Below are positions 16,339 through 24,564 of a DNA stretch of 40,358 bases, one piece after another. The notes beneath the pieces are model-generated. The model saw only the letters and a program-made list of their open reading frames with translations. It did no database searches and had not been told where the DNA came from. Each line of letters opens with the position of its first letter. The first letter of the stretch is position 1. Origin of the DNA: Pseudomonas sp. 6D_7.1_Bac1 (GTDB lineage: Bacteria; Pseudomonadota; Gammaproteobacteria; Pseudomonadales; Pseudomonadaceae); contig NZ_JANLNW010000059.1 of the NCBI RefSeq assembly GCF_025465945.1, forward strand, positions 1 to 40,358, written 5' to 3'. Position numbers and translations under genes: made by a program.

Positions 16339-19293
16339 TCAGTTCACAGCGGACGTCGCTTCGACATGACGCGGTAAGGTCACCCGGATACGGGTGCCGC
16401 GTTGGCTTTGAGTGTCAGCCGGGCTGTCGATGGTGATTTGTCCATAATGCTCTTCAACGATGGAATAGACCAGTGCAAGGCCCAGACCGGTGCCTTCGCC
16501 AGGATCCTTGGTGGTGAAGAAAGGTTCGAACAGTCGGTCCATGATGTTCGACGGGATACCGCTGCCCTCGTCTTCCACGATCAGATCGATCGTGTGTTCG
16601 TTGGCTTCACTTTTTACCCGTACCGCGCTGCCGGCGGGCGATGCGTCGCGGGCGTTGGACAGCAGGTTGATCAGCACCTGGGCGAGCCGCTGCGGGTCGC
16701 CATCGACCCAATGCTCGGGATCGCACAGGTTAAAGAATTGCACTTCGAAGTTGCGGCGGTTAAGCGCCAGCAGACCAATGGCGTCCTGGGCGACTTCGGC
16801 CAGGCAGACCGGTTCGTCATTATGCTGGTGGCTGCCGGCGTGGGCGAAGCTCATCAGCGACTGAACGATGCGTGACACGCGCTTGGTCTGTTCGAGGATT
16901 TGCCCGCTGATTTCCTTCAGCTCGCTGTCTTCTTCGCGCTCTTCGCGCAGGTTCTGCGCCAGACAGGCGATACCGGTGATCGGGTTGCCAATCTCATGGG
17001 CCACGCCGGCTGCCAGCCGACCGATGCTCGCCAGGCGCTCGGAGTGCACCAGTTTGTCTTCGAGCATCTGGGTTTCAGTCAGGTCTTCGACCAGCAAGAC
17101 CAGGCCGCTGTTACCGGGCGCGAGCGGTTCGTCGATCGCTGCTTTGTGCAGGTTCAGCCAGCGTGTCTGGCCATCCAGCGCCAAATGCTGTTTGTGCAAG
17201 TGCTCGTCCGGCAGGTTGATGAAGCCTTGCAGCAGTTCTTTCCACGGCTCGCCCAGGGTGGCCAGTCGCGAACCGACCACACGCTGTGCGGCGATCCCGG
17301 TCAGCTCCTCCATGGCTTTGTTCCACATGAGGATTTCCTGATCCTTGGCCAGCGAACAAACGCCCATCGGCAGTTCTTGCAAGGTCTGGCGGTGATAACG
17401 GCGCAGGGCATCGAGTTCGGCGGCAAGGCCGGTGAGGCGCGAGTGATAGTCCTCGAGGCGGCTTTCGATGAAGTGAATGTCTTCGGTGACGTAGTTTTCG
17501 CCGCCGGCCTTGTATGGCAGGAAGGTTTCGACCATGTCCTGTGCCACGCTCGGGCCCATCAGGCCGGAGAGGTTAGCTTCGATTCGGTCACGCAAGCGCC
17601 GCAAGGCGTACGGGCGACGTTCATCGAACGGCAGATAAAGGTCGCGCAGTGCCTGTTCGACTTCCTTTTGCGCGGCTTTGGCGCCCAGCGGTTTGGCCAG
17701 TTGGGTGGCGAATTCCTGGGGTGAGGCGGCGTGCAGCTCGCGGCGTTGCGGGCGACGCACATTGTCCACCGCGCAGGCTTCGGCGGCGCTGGCCTCTTCG
17801 GTGCTGGCGTTGGTGAACAACGAGATCAGCGTGAACATCAGCACGTTGGCCGCCAAGGACGCGATCGCTGCCATGTGCCAACTGGTGTCGTCGAGCACGT
17901 AGATCATGTTCAGCAACGGAATATAGAAGCCCTGCAGATTGCCTACCAGCGGCAACAGCATGGTCACTAGCCAGACCAGAATCCCCGCCAGCAAACCGGC
18001 AATGAAGCCGCGACGGTTGGCGGTCGGCCAATACAGGACGGACAGTACACCGGGCAAAAACTGCAAAGTGGCAACGAACGCGACGATGCCCAGGTTGGCC
18101 AGGTCCTGCTCGGCGCCCAACAGCAGGTAGAAACCATAACCGGCCATGATGATCGCGACGATCAGGGCGCGGCGGGTCCATTTCAGCCAGCGGTAGATGT
18201 TGCCTTCGGCGGGTGGCTGATAGAGTGGCAGCACCAGATGGTTCAAGGCCATCCCGGACAGCGCCAGGGTGGTGACGATGATCAGGCCGCTGGCGGCTGA
18301 CAATCCGCCGACGTAGGCCAGCAGTGCCAGGGCCTTGCTGTTGGCGGCGATGCCAATGCCGAGGGTGAAGTATTCCGGGTTGGTGGTGGCGCCGAGTTTC
18401 AGGCCTGCCCAGAGAATCAGCGGCACGGCCAGGCTCATCAGCAGCAGGAACAGCGGCAAGCCCCAGCTCGCACTGACCAGCGAGCGCGGGTTGAGGTTTT
18501 CGGTGAAGGTCATGTGGTACATGTGCGGCATCACGATCGCCGAGGCGAAGAACACCAGCAGCAGCGTGCGCCATGGACCTTCTTGCAGCGGCGTGTGCAG
18601 GGCGGCGAGGGCGGTCTGGTTTTGCAGCAACCAGACTTCCAGCTGTTGTGGGCCGTCGAACACGCCGTACAAGGCATAGAGGCCGACGCCGCCAATGGCG
18701 ATCAGCTTGATCACCGATTCAAAGGCAATCGCGAACACCAGGCCTTCGTGTTTCTCCCGGGTCGCGATATGCCGCGAACCGAAGAAAATCGTGAACAGGG
18801 TGATCAGCGCACAAAAACTCAGGGCGACCCGATGCTGCACCGGCTCATGGGTGAGGATGCCAATCGAGTCGGCCACCGCTTGAATCTGCAGCGCCAGCAA
18901 CGGCAACACGCCGATCAGCATGAAGATCGTGGTCAGCGCGCCGGCCCAGGTGCTGCGGAAGCGAAACGCAAACAGGTCGGCCAGCGAGGAAAGCTGATAC
19001 GTGCGAGTGATCTTCAGGATCGGGTACAGCAACACCGGCGCCAGCAGAAACGCCCCGGAGACACCTAGATAGCTGGACAGAAAGCCGTAGCCGTACTGAT
19101 ACGCCAAACCGACCGTGCCATAAAACGCCCACGCACTGGCGTAGACACCCAATGACAAGGTGTAGGTCAGCGGGTGGCGAATGATCGCCCGCGGGATCAT
19201 TCCGCGCTCACTGATCCAGGCGACGCCGAACAGCACCGCAAGGTAAGCGGCGCTGATCAGGATCATCTGGGTCAGGCTAAAGCTCATCGGCAT
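16339..19293 (-). CDS. cbrA: Sensor kinase CbrA with transporter-like N-terminus
   Basis: A 984-residue inner membrane hybrid. Residues 1 to about 495 form a sodium/solute symporter (SLC5-type) domain of roughly 13 transmembrane helices, beginning SFSLTQMILISAAYLAVLFG. A linker (about 500-620) leads to a PAS domain (about 635-740), a HisKA domain with His766 in AHEIGNPITG, an N-box (NLLSNARDA, about 877-885) and ATP lid motifs DEGSGIP and GTGLGLALV. It senses or transports histidine-like substrates in P. putida and phosphorylates CbrB. The alternative start is the Met two codons in (19287), which fits the family MSFS start. Its first codons overlap the stop of the small upstream gene, implying coupled translation. 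Confidence 0.96.
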   Translation of the reverse strand: MPMSFSLTQMILISAAYLAVLFGVAWISERGMIPRAIIRHPLTYTLSLGVYASAWAFYGTVGLAYQYGYGFLSSYLGVSGAFLLAPVLLYPILKITRTYQLSSLADLFAFRFRSTWAGALTTIFMLIGVLPLLALQIQAVADSIGILTHEPVQHRVALSFCALITLFTIFFGSRHIATREKHEGLVFAIAFESVIKLIAIGGVGLYALYGVFDGPQQLEVWLLQNQTALAALHTPLQEGPWRTLLLVFFASAIVMPHMYHMTFTENLNPRSLVSASWGLPLFLLLMSLAVPLILWAGLKLGATTNPEYFTLGIGIAANSKALALLAYVGGLSAASGLIIVTTLALSGMALNHLVLPLYQPPAEGNIYRWLKWTRRALIVAIIMAGYGFYLLLGAEQDLANLGIVAFVATLQFLPGVLSVLYWPTANRRGFIAGLLAGILVWLVTMLLPLVGNLQGFYIPLLNMIYVLDDTSWHMAAIASLAANVLMFTLISLFTNASTEEASAAEACAVDNVRRPQRRELHAASPQEFATQLAKPLGAKAAQKEVEQALRDLYLPFDERRPYALRRLRDRIEANLSGLMGPSVAQDMVETFLPYKAGGENYVTEDIHFIESRLEDYHSRLTGLAAELDALRRYHRQTLQELPMGVCSLAKDQEILMWNKAMEELTGIAAQRVVGSRLATLGEPWKELLQGFINLPDEHLHKQHLALDGQTRWLNLHKAAIDEPLAPGNSGLVLLVEDLTETQMLEDKLVHSERLASIGRLAAGVAHEIGNPITGIACLAQNLREEREEDSELKEISGQILEQTKRVSRIVQSLMSFAHAGSHQHNDEPVCLAEVAQDAIGLLALNRRNFEVQFFNLCDPEHWVDGDPQRLAQVLINLLSNARDASPAGSAVRVKSEANEHTIDLIVEDEGSGIPSNIMDRLFEPFFTTKDPGEGTGLGLALVYSIVEEHYGQITIDSPADTQSQRGTRIRVTLPRHVEATSAVN

Positions 19294-19453
19294 CTTTTTG
19301 GCTCTGCAGGATGAAGGTCACGACGATCAGAATCAGCCACAGCAGATACGGGCGATACCAGGCGCCAGTGGCGTCGATCCACCAGTCCATGATGGCGGGG
19401 GAGAACAGATAGATCCCCACTACCAGGAGCAGGACCAAGCGATAGATGTACAT
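19277..19453 (-). CDS. cbrX: Small membrane protein overlapping cbrA (CbrX type)
   Basis: A 58-residue open frame too short for usual cut-offs. The ATG at 19453 has GAGAGG seven bases before it. The protein has two hydrophobic stretches, RLVLLLVVGIYLFSP (about 5-19) and YLLWLILIVVTFIL (about 36-49), separated by MDWWIDATGAWYRP, and ends QSQKDADEL. Its TAG stop lies inside the first codons of cbrA, an overlap of 17 bases (11 if cbrA starts at the second Met), and cbrA itself has no good ribosome binding site, so translation of this gene should open cbrA. A gene called cbrX in P. putida has this position and role; the protein's own function is unclear. Confidence 0.85.
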   Translation of the reverse strand: MYIYRLVLLLVVGIYLFSPAIMDWWIDATGAWYRPYLLWLILIVVTFILQSQKDADEL

Positions 19454-19530
19454 CCCGGCCTCTCTTTATTGTGTGTGTGCCCGAAAACGTGCGGCGATGG
19501 TAACGGATGGGCGCCAACCTGCAAGCTTAG

Positions 19531-20427
19531 TCAGCGTAATTGCGCTTCGGGCAGTGTCAGTGTGCGCGGGATCAACGTCGCATCCCAGTGCCTGATGCCC
19601 CAGTTCAGTACTTCCCCGGGGCTGGCGTCGTCGAGTTCGTGGCCGGGGTTTTGCCCCAGTGCGCGCAGGGCACGCAGCAACAACGGTGTTGCCTGGTCTT
19701 CGGACAACGGCGGCGAGCGGTAGGACTTGCCGAGCTTGTTGCCGTCCGGCTGGGTAATCAGCGGCAAATGCAGGTAGCGCGGTTGTGGCAGGTCGAGCAG
19801 TTCTTGCAGGTACAACTGGCGCGGGGTGGAGTCGAGCAGGTCGGCACCACGAACGATATCGGTAATGCCTTGCCAGGCATCATCGAGCACCACTGCCAGT
19901 TGATAGGCGTAGAGCCCGTCGCGACGGCGAATCACGAAATCTCCAACCTCACGGCCCAGGTGTTGGCGGTACTCGCCTTGCACCCGGTCGATGAAGTGAT
20001 ATTCCAATTCAGGGACGCGCAAGCGGATCGCCGCGTTTTTGCTGGCGTGGCCGGCATTGCGACACAGCCCTGGATAAATCCCGTGATAAGGCGCCAGTTG
20101 TTTGCGCGAGCAGGTGCAGGCGTAGGCCAGGCCATGGTTGAACAGTTGATTCAACACCTGCGCGTAGGCGTCGTGACGGTCGCTTTGACGGACCATTTCG
20201 CCATCCCATTCGAAGCCGTAACTTTCCAGAGCCCTGAGGATCGCTGCCTGGGCGCCGGGCTCTTCCCGAGGTGGGTCGAGGTCTTCCATGCGCAGCAGCC
20301 AGCGGCCGCCGACCGAACGGGCGTCAAGGTACGAGGCCAATGCCGCGACCAGCGAGCCGAAGTGCAGGTGTCCACTGGGGGTGGGAGCGAAGCGCCCGAT
20401 GTAGGCTTGGGATTTAATGGCAGTCAT
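19531..20427 (-). CDS. gluQ: Glutamyl-Q tRNA(Asp) synthetase
   Basis: A 298-residue truncated relative of glutamyl-tRNA synthetase that glutamylates the queuosine base at the anticodon of tRNA(Asp). The class I motif HLHFGS (about 20-25) follows GRFAPTPSG; LRMEDLDPPR is the GluRS-family ATP/Glu contact; the zinc site CTC...Y-x3-C (CTCSRKQLAP.., YPGLC) is intact; the KMSKS-like loop is GNKLGKS. No anticodon-binding domain, as expected for GluQ. The ATG at 20427 is chosen because the family begins a few residues before YIGRFAPTPSG. It follows dksA with a terminator between them, and precedes cbrX-cbrA; this order is conserved in pseudomonads. Confidence 0.95.
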   Translation of the reverse strand: MTAIKSQAYIGRFAPTPSGHLHFGSLVAALASYLDARSVGGRWLLRMEDLDPPREEPGAQAAILRALESYGFEWDGEMVRQSDRHDAYAQVLNQLFNHGLAYACTCSRKQLAPYHGIYPGLCRNAGHASKNAAIRLRVPELEYHFIDRVQGEYRQHLGREVGDFVIRRRDGLYAYQLAVVLDDAWQGITDIVRGADLLDSTPRQLYLQELLDLPQPRYLHLPLITQPDGNKLGKSYRSPPLSEDQATPLLLRALRALGQNPGHELDDASPGEVLNWGIRHWDATLIPRTLTLPEAQLR

Positions 20428-20464
20428 GGGCGCGATGTTAATTGAAAGAACAAAACAGTCAGAA

Positions 20465-20492
20465 ACAAAAACGGAGCGTTCGCACGCTCCGT
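20465..20492 (-). terminator. Rho-independent terminator of dksA
   Basis: Perfect 9-base stem ACGGAGCGT / ACGCTCCGT (20471-20479, 20484-20492) with a TTCGC-like loop, followed on the minus strand by TTTTGTTTC. It starts about 20 bases past the dksA stop and lies before the gluQ start. Confidence 0.85.
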
Positions 20493-20511
20493 TCTTCATT
20501 CAAGTCGATGC

Positions 20512-20955
20512 TTACTTGCCGACTTGCTTTTCCTTGATTTCTGCAAGGGTCTTGCAGTCGACGCACATGTCGGCGGTAGGGCGGGCTTCCAGGCGTTTGA
20601 CGCCGATCTCGACACCGCAGGATTCGCACCAGCCGTATTCTTCGTCTTCGATCAGTTGCAGGGTCTTGTCGATTTTCTTGATCAACTTGCGCTCGCGGTC
20701 GCGGGCACGCAGTTCAAGGCTGAACTCTTCTTCCTGACTGGCACGGTCGGCCGGGTCGGGGAAGTTGGCCGCTTCGTCCTTCATGTGATCAACAGTACGG
20801 TCGACTTCCTGCATCAAGTCCTGTTTCCACTTGTTCAGGATCTTGGTGAAGTGAGCGCGCATGGGCTGACCCATGTATTCCTCGCCCTTCACTTCTTTGT
20901 AGGGTTCGAAGCCGCTGATCGACTGGTTTTGCTGTTGCTTTGCTTGGGTGGGCAT
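20512..20955 (-). CDS. dksA: RNA polymerase-binding transcription factor DksA
   Basis: A 147-residue regulator that enters the secondary channel of RNA polymerase and acts with ppGpp in the stringent response. The coiled-coil (about 33-105) has at its tip the DPADRA motif with Asp67 and Asp70, the acidic pair needed for activity. The C4 zinc finger is complete: Cys110, Cys113, Cys131, Cys134 (C-x2-C-x17-C-x2-C). This is therefore the classical zinc-bound DksA, not the cysteine-poor DksA2 that some pseudomonads also hold. It is terminated before gluQ. A 335-base gap separates it from the divergent aminotransferase gene. Confidence 0.98.
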   Translation of the reverse strand: MPTQAKQQQNQSISGFEPYKEVKGEEYMGQPMRAHFTKILNKWKQDLMQEVDRTVDHMKDEAANFPDPADRASQEEEFSLELRARDRERKLIKKIDKTLQLIEDEEYGWCESCGVEIGVKRLEARPTADMCVDCKTLAEIKEKQVGK

Positions 20956-21290
20956 GAAATGGACCGCCTCTACTCTTGTAATCCATTGCGCAGGATTGCT
21001 CCATCACCGACACCTGCCGGCCCTGCGGCTGCAAGCGGGCGAACTTACCAGATCAAATCGGAGCGCGCTACTCCCGGATGTCGAGGCTGCGGCCCGTAAG
21101 GCTTGCAAATGTTTGCAAAGCCTTGTCTGGTGGCTCTGGAGACCTGGTCAATTATTGATTTTAGTCAATCTTGAGCCTTACGCATGAGCTCATTTATATA
21201 GGTTAACCCGGGGTTGTGACGCTTTAGATTCTCGCTCGTTCCTGCGCTTGGGTAGAATCAATTCTTTTCCCCCCGTTTGAAGGAAGGCTA
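20956..21290. other. Divergent control region between dksA and the aminotransferase
   Basis: A 335-base gap that must hold promoters for both directions. Seen here: a dyad TTGCAAATGTTTGCAA (21103-21118, 7-base arms), an ANR/FNR-type box at 21155-21168, TATATA at 21195-21200, and TAGAAT near 21254. The aminotransferase ATG has AAGGAAGG as ribosome binding site. No convincing small open frame. Confidence 0.6.
21155..21168. promoter_or_regulatory. Candidate ANR/FNR box
   Basis: Reads TTGAT-TTTA-GTCAA on plus and TTGAC-TAAA-ATCAA on minus. It fits TTGAT-N4-ATCAA with one change, and TTGAC-N4-ATCAA is a form often found for Anr. Its centre is about 42-46 bases upstream of the start expected from the AT-rich -10 candidates at 21191-21200, a position used by FNR-type activators for the plus-strand gene. 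Confidence 0.5.
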
Positions 21291-22463
21291 ATGGCTCAGC
21301 CCTACAGTGCGCGCAGCCGCGCTATCGAACCTTTCCATGTCATGGCATTGCTGGCGCGCGCCAATGAGTTGCAGGCGGCCGGGCACGACGTGATTCACCT
21401 GGAAATCGGCGAACCGGACTTCACCACTGCCGAGCCGATCATCAAGGCCGGTCAGGCGGCGCTGACGGCGGGGAAAACCCGTTACACCGCGGCTCGCGGC
21501 ATTCCAGAACTGCGTGAAGCCATTTCGGGGTTCTATCAACAACGTTACGGGTTGAGCATCGACCCGCAGCGCATCCTGATCACGCCGGGCGGTTCTGGCG
21601 CGTTACTGTTGGCCAGCGCCTTGCTGGTCGATCCAGGCAAACACTGGCTGCTGGCCGACCCGGGTTACCCGTGCAACCGGCATTTCCTGCGCTTGGTGGA
21701 AGGCGCGGCGCAACTGGTGCCGGTCGGCCCGGACGTGCGCTATCAACTGACGCCGGACCTGGTCGAGCGTTACTGGGACCAGGACAGTGTCGGCGCGTTG
21801 GTCGCGTCACCGGCCAACCCGACCGGGACCATCCTGACCCGCGATGAGCTGGCCGGGTTGTCCGCCGCGATCAAGGCGCGTCACGGCCATCTGGTGGTGG
21901 ACGAGATTTATCACGGCCTGACCTACGGCACCGACGCCGCCAGTGTGCTGGAAGTCGATGACAGCGCGTTTGTGCTGAACAGTTTCTCCAAGTATTTCGG
22001 CATGACTGGCTGGCGTCTTGGTTGGCTGGTCGCCCCTCTGGCGGCCGTCGGTGAGTTGGAAAAACTTGCGCAGAACCTTTACATCAGCGCGCCGAGCATG
22101 GCTCAGCACGCGGCGCTGGCCTGCTTCGAGCCAGACACCCTGAGCATTCTCGAAGAACGCCGGGCCGAGTTCGGGCGCAGGCGCGATTTCCTGCTGCCGG
22201 CCTTGCGTGAACTGGGTTTCGGGATCGCCGTGGAGCCGGAAGGCGCCTTCTATCTGTATGCGGACATCAGTGCCTTTGGCGGTGACGCGTTTGCCTTCTG
22301 CCGGCACTTTCTGGAAACCGAACACGTCGCTTTCACCCCGGGCCTGGATTTTGGTCGGTATCAGGCCGGTCATCACGTGCGGTTTGCCTACACCCAAAGC
22401 CTGCCGCGCTTGCAGGAAGCGGTGACGCGGATTGCCCGTGGTCTGCGGAGCTGGCAAGGCTGA
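21291..22463 (+). CDS. Class I PLP-dependent aminotransferase
   Basis: A 390-residue fold type I enzyme. Cofactor contacts are visible: GGSGALLLA for the phosphate (about 100-108), Asn176 in ANPTGT, Asp204 and Tyr207 in VVDEIYHGL, and the Schiff-base Lys234 in SFSKYFGMTGWRLGW; an Arg near the C-terminus (HHVRFAYT) would bind the substrate carboxylate. The sequence groups with the AspC/AlaA-like subfamily, but the amino acid it uses is not certain. It is translationally linked to sfsA by a 1-base overlap (TGATG). A possible Anr box lies 130 bases upstream of the ATG. Confidence 0.92.
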   Translation: MAQPYSARSRAIEPFHVMALLARANELQAAGHDVIHLEIGEPDFTTAEPIIKAGQAALTAGKTRYTAARGIPELREAISGFYQQRYGLSIDPQRILITPGGSGALLLASALLVDPGKHWLLADPGYPCNRHFLRLVEGAAQLVPVGPDVRYQLTPDLVERYWDQDSVGALVASPANPTGTILTRDELAGLSAAIKARHGHLVVDEIYHGLTYGTDAASVLEVDDSAFVLNSFSKYFGMTGWRLGWLVAPLAAVGELEKLAQNLYISAPSMAQHAALACFEPDTLSILEERRAEFGRRRDFLLPALRELGFGIAVEPEGAFYLYADISAFGGDAFAFCRHFLETEHVAFTPGLDFGRYQAGHHVRFAYTQSLPRLQEAVTRIARGLRSWQG

Positions 22464-23176
22464 TGCACTTCAATCCTCCTCTTGAAGAAGGTCGGCTGAT
22501 TCGTCGTTACAAGCGCTTTCTCGCCGATATCGAAACCGTTGGCGGCGAGTTGCTGACCATTCACTGTCCCAACACCGGGTCGATGTTCAACTGCATGGTC
22601 GAGGGCGGGCAGGTCTGGTTCAGCCGCTCCAACGATCCGAAACGCAAGTTGCCCGGCACCTGGGAGATCAGCGAAACCCCGCAAGGGCGGCTGGCCTGCG
22701 TCAACACGGCGCGGGCCAATACCTTGATTGAAGAGGCGCTACGTGGCGGTTTGATCACTGAGCTCAATGGTTTTACCGGGCTCAAGCGTGAAGTGCCGTA
22801 TGGCCAGGAAAACAGCCGCATCGATTTTCGTCTCGACTACCCGAGCGGCCCGGCCTTCGTCGAAGTCAAAAGCGTCACGCTGGGCTTCGACGGTTCAGCC
22901 GTTGCAGCGTTTCCGGACGCGGTGACTCAGCGCGGCGCCAAGCACTTGCGCGAGCTGGCGTGTCTGGCGCGGGACGGCATCCGGGCGGTGCAGTTGTATT
23001 GCGTGAATCTGACCGGCATCGACGCGGTACGCCCGGCCGAGGAGATTGATCCGGGTTACGCGGCCGCGCTGCGTGAGGCGAAAGCGGCCGGTGTTGAAGT
23101 GTTGGCGTACGGCGTGAGCCTGACCTCGCATGAAGTGCGCGTCGACCGTCGGCTGGAGGTGTTGCTCGGTGCTTAA
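22463..23176 (+). CDS. sfsA: DNA/RNA nuclease SfsA
   Basis: A 237-residue protein of the sugar fermentation stimulation family. The N-terminal half has an OB-like fold region (LIRRYKRFLADIE..GGELLTIHCPNTGSM), and the C-terminal half shows a restriction-endonuclease-like core: RIDFRLD (Asp), FVEVKSVTL (E-x-K) and the KHLRELACLA helix. The family was first seen as an activator of maltose genes in E. coli and later proposed to have nuclease activity. Length is typical. It shares an operon with the aminotransferase and converges with the Rieske gene, their stops overlapping by 4 bases (23173-23176). Confidence 0.93.
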   Translation: MHFNPPLEEGRLIRRYKRFLADIETVGGELLTIHCPNTGSMFNCMVEGGQVWFSRSNDPKRKLPGTWEISETPQGRLACVNTARANTLIEEALRGGLITELNGFTGLKREVPYGQENSRIDFRLDYPSGPAFVEVKSVTLGFDGSAVAAFPDAVTQRGAKHLRELACLARDGIRAVQLYCVNLTGIDAVRPAEEIDPGYAAALREAKAAGVEVLAYGVSLTSHEVRVDRRLEVLLGA

Positions 23177-23490
23177 GGGTTTATCCAGATTCCCTGGCTG
23201 TCTTCGCGACACGCCAGGGCACTGAGGGACTGCCCGGCGCAAGGGCCGGCCACGCATTCACCGCTTTCGATCAGAAACAGCGCACCATGGGTGGCGCACT
23301 GGATCAGGCTGGCACTGGGGTCGAGAAACTGGTCGGGGTGCCATTCCAGTCCGACGCCGCGATGCGGGCAGCGATTTTCATACACATAGACCTGGCCTTC
23401 GCGGCGCACGGCAAACAGCTTTTGGCCGTCGATCTCGAAACCGCGGCTGCTGGCATCGACCAGCTCGGCGCTGGTGCAAAGAAACTTCAT
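23173..23490 (-). CDS. Small Rieske [2Fe-2S] ferredoxin-like protein
   Basis: A 105-residue protein consisting of one Rieske domain. Cluster ligands are CPHRG and CATHG (C-x-H...C-x2-H), with 21 residues between the two pairs, slightly more than usual. It has no transmembrane segment or signal, so it is probably a soluble electron carrier of the NirD/biphenyl-dioxygenase-ferredoxin kind. The ATG at 23490 has GAGG six bases upstream and is preferred to a TTG four codons earlier. No oxygenase or reductase partner gene is next to it, so its partner is unknown. Confidence 0.88.
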   Translation of the reverse strand: MKFLCTSAELVDASSRGFEIDGQKLFAVRREGQVYVYENRCPHRGVGLEWHPDQFLDPSASLIQCATHGALFLIESGECVAGPCAGQSLSALACREDSQGIWINP

Positions 23491-23569
23491 GACTATCCTC
23501 AAGTGCCGAGAGCTCTAGCCTCTGGCGGTTATGCGGTGCGTGTTCACTGGTTAGCAAATGTGTCTGTGC

Positions 23570-23597
23570 TTGACGTGCAAATGCTAACAATTATCAA
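23570..23597 (+). promoter_or_regulatory. Fur-box promoter of the heme transporter operon
   Basis: The 19 bases GCAAATGCTAACAATTATC (23577-23595) match the Fur consensus GATAATGATAATCATTATC at 14 positions. They lie between a TTGACG -35 (23570-23575) and a TATCAA -10 (23592-23597), so bound Fur would block the promoter. The hmuT start is about 80 bases downstream. Confidence 0.75.
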
Positions 23598-23676
23598 ATG
23601 GGTGCTTCGCCCGTGGTGAGTGCGTTGCGGGAAGCGCCTCGATTTTGCGGGAAAACTCCTCAAAGGAAACCCTGTT

Positions 23677-24564
23677 ATGCGCCTGAGTACCAGCGCTATT
23701 GCGCTCTGTGTCGGACTTTTGGTCAACCATGGGGCTGCAGCGACCGAATTGCCGCAGCGCTGGGTCAGTGCCGGAGGTGCGTTGTCGGAGTGGGTGAGTG
23801 CGTTGGGCGGTGAGTCGAAACTGGTCGGTGTCGATACCACCAGCCAGCATCCCGAATCGCTCAAGGCCTTGCCGAGTATCGGTTATCAGCGGCAATTATC
23901 GGCGGAGGGCATTCTGAGTTTGCGTCCGCAGATTCTCATTGGCACCGAAGAAATGGGCCCGCCGCCGGTGTTGTCACAGATTCGCAGCGCCGGAGTGCAA
24001 GTCGAGTTGTTCTCCGCGCAGCCTGACTTGCCAACCTTGCAAGGCAACTTGCAGCACCTGGGTCAATTGCTCGGTAGCGAGCCGCAGGCCACAGCGTTGT
24101 TCCAGGGTTATCAACAGCAACTGGAGCAGCAAAAAAACCGAGTCAGCCAGGCCCAGACCAAACAGAAGACGCCGGGTGTGCTGTTACTGCTGGGCCATGC
24201 TGGCGGAAAACCGCTGATCGCTGGAAAGGACACCGCAGCCGATTGGTTGCTGCAGCAGGCGGGTGGGCATAACCTGGCGACCCATTCCGGTTACAAACCT
24301 TTTTCTGTCGAGTCCCTGGCCGGTCTATCTCCAGACGTGTTGGTGTTTGCCGACCGGGCGCTGACCGGCGACGCCGCGCGAGCTGCGTTGTTCAAGGAAA
24401 ACCCGATTCTCGCCTCGACTCCGGCGGCCAGGGCCGGGCGGGTGTTCGAACTGGACCCGACGCTGCTGGTCGGCGGATTGGGGCCGCGCTTGCCTGCGAG
24501 CCTGGTGAAATTGTCCGCCGGGTTCTATCCCGCTGAATCAGCCAAGGCAAACACCGCCCCATGA
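23677..24564 (+). CDS. hmuT: Heme ABC transporter periplasmic binding protein
   Basis: A 295-residue protein with a signal peptide (MRLSTSAIALCVGLLVNHGAAA) and a class III periplasmic binding fold: RWVSAGGALSEWVSALGGE then LVGVDTTSQHP (N lobe), a long helix (about 140-165) and a C lobe (ADWLLQQAGGHNLA, LSPDVLVFADRAL). This is the HmuT/PhuT pattern. It carries heme from the outer membrane receptor to the permease. ATG at 23677 is preceded by AAAGGAAAC; the upstream extension in frame is not part of the gene. Its stop overlaps the permease start by 4 bases. The operon should be Fur repressed. Confidence 0.94.
   Translation: MRLSTSAIALCVGLLVNHGAAATELPQRWVSAGGALSEWVSALGGESKLVGVDTTSQHPESLKALPSIGYQRQLSAEGILSLRPQILIGTEEMGPPPVLSQIRSAGVQVELFSAQPDLPTLQGNLQHLGQLLGSEPQATALFQGYQQQLEQQKNRVSQAQTKQKTPGVLLLLGHAGGKPLIAGKDTAADWLLQQAGGHNLATHSGYKPFSVESLAGLSPDVLVFADRALTGDAARAALFKENPILASTPAARAGRVFELDPTLLVGGLGPRLPASLVKLSAGFYPAESAKANTAP

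Noticed and set aside
19284..19517. A 77-codon frame upstream of cbrA in another reading frame
   Set aside because: It overlaps the better-supported 58-residue gene, is basic and low in hydrophobic order, and lacks a ribosome binding site.
20375..20392. An extra REP arm (GTGGGAGCGAAGCGCC) in the start of gluQ
   Set aside because: It codes for conserved GluQ residues (TPSG region), lacks the CTGCTCGC half and has no inverted partner.
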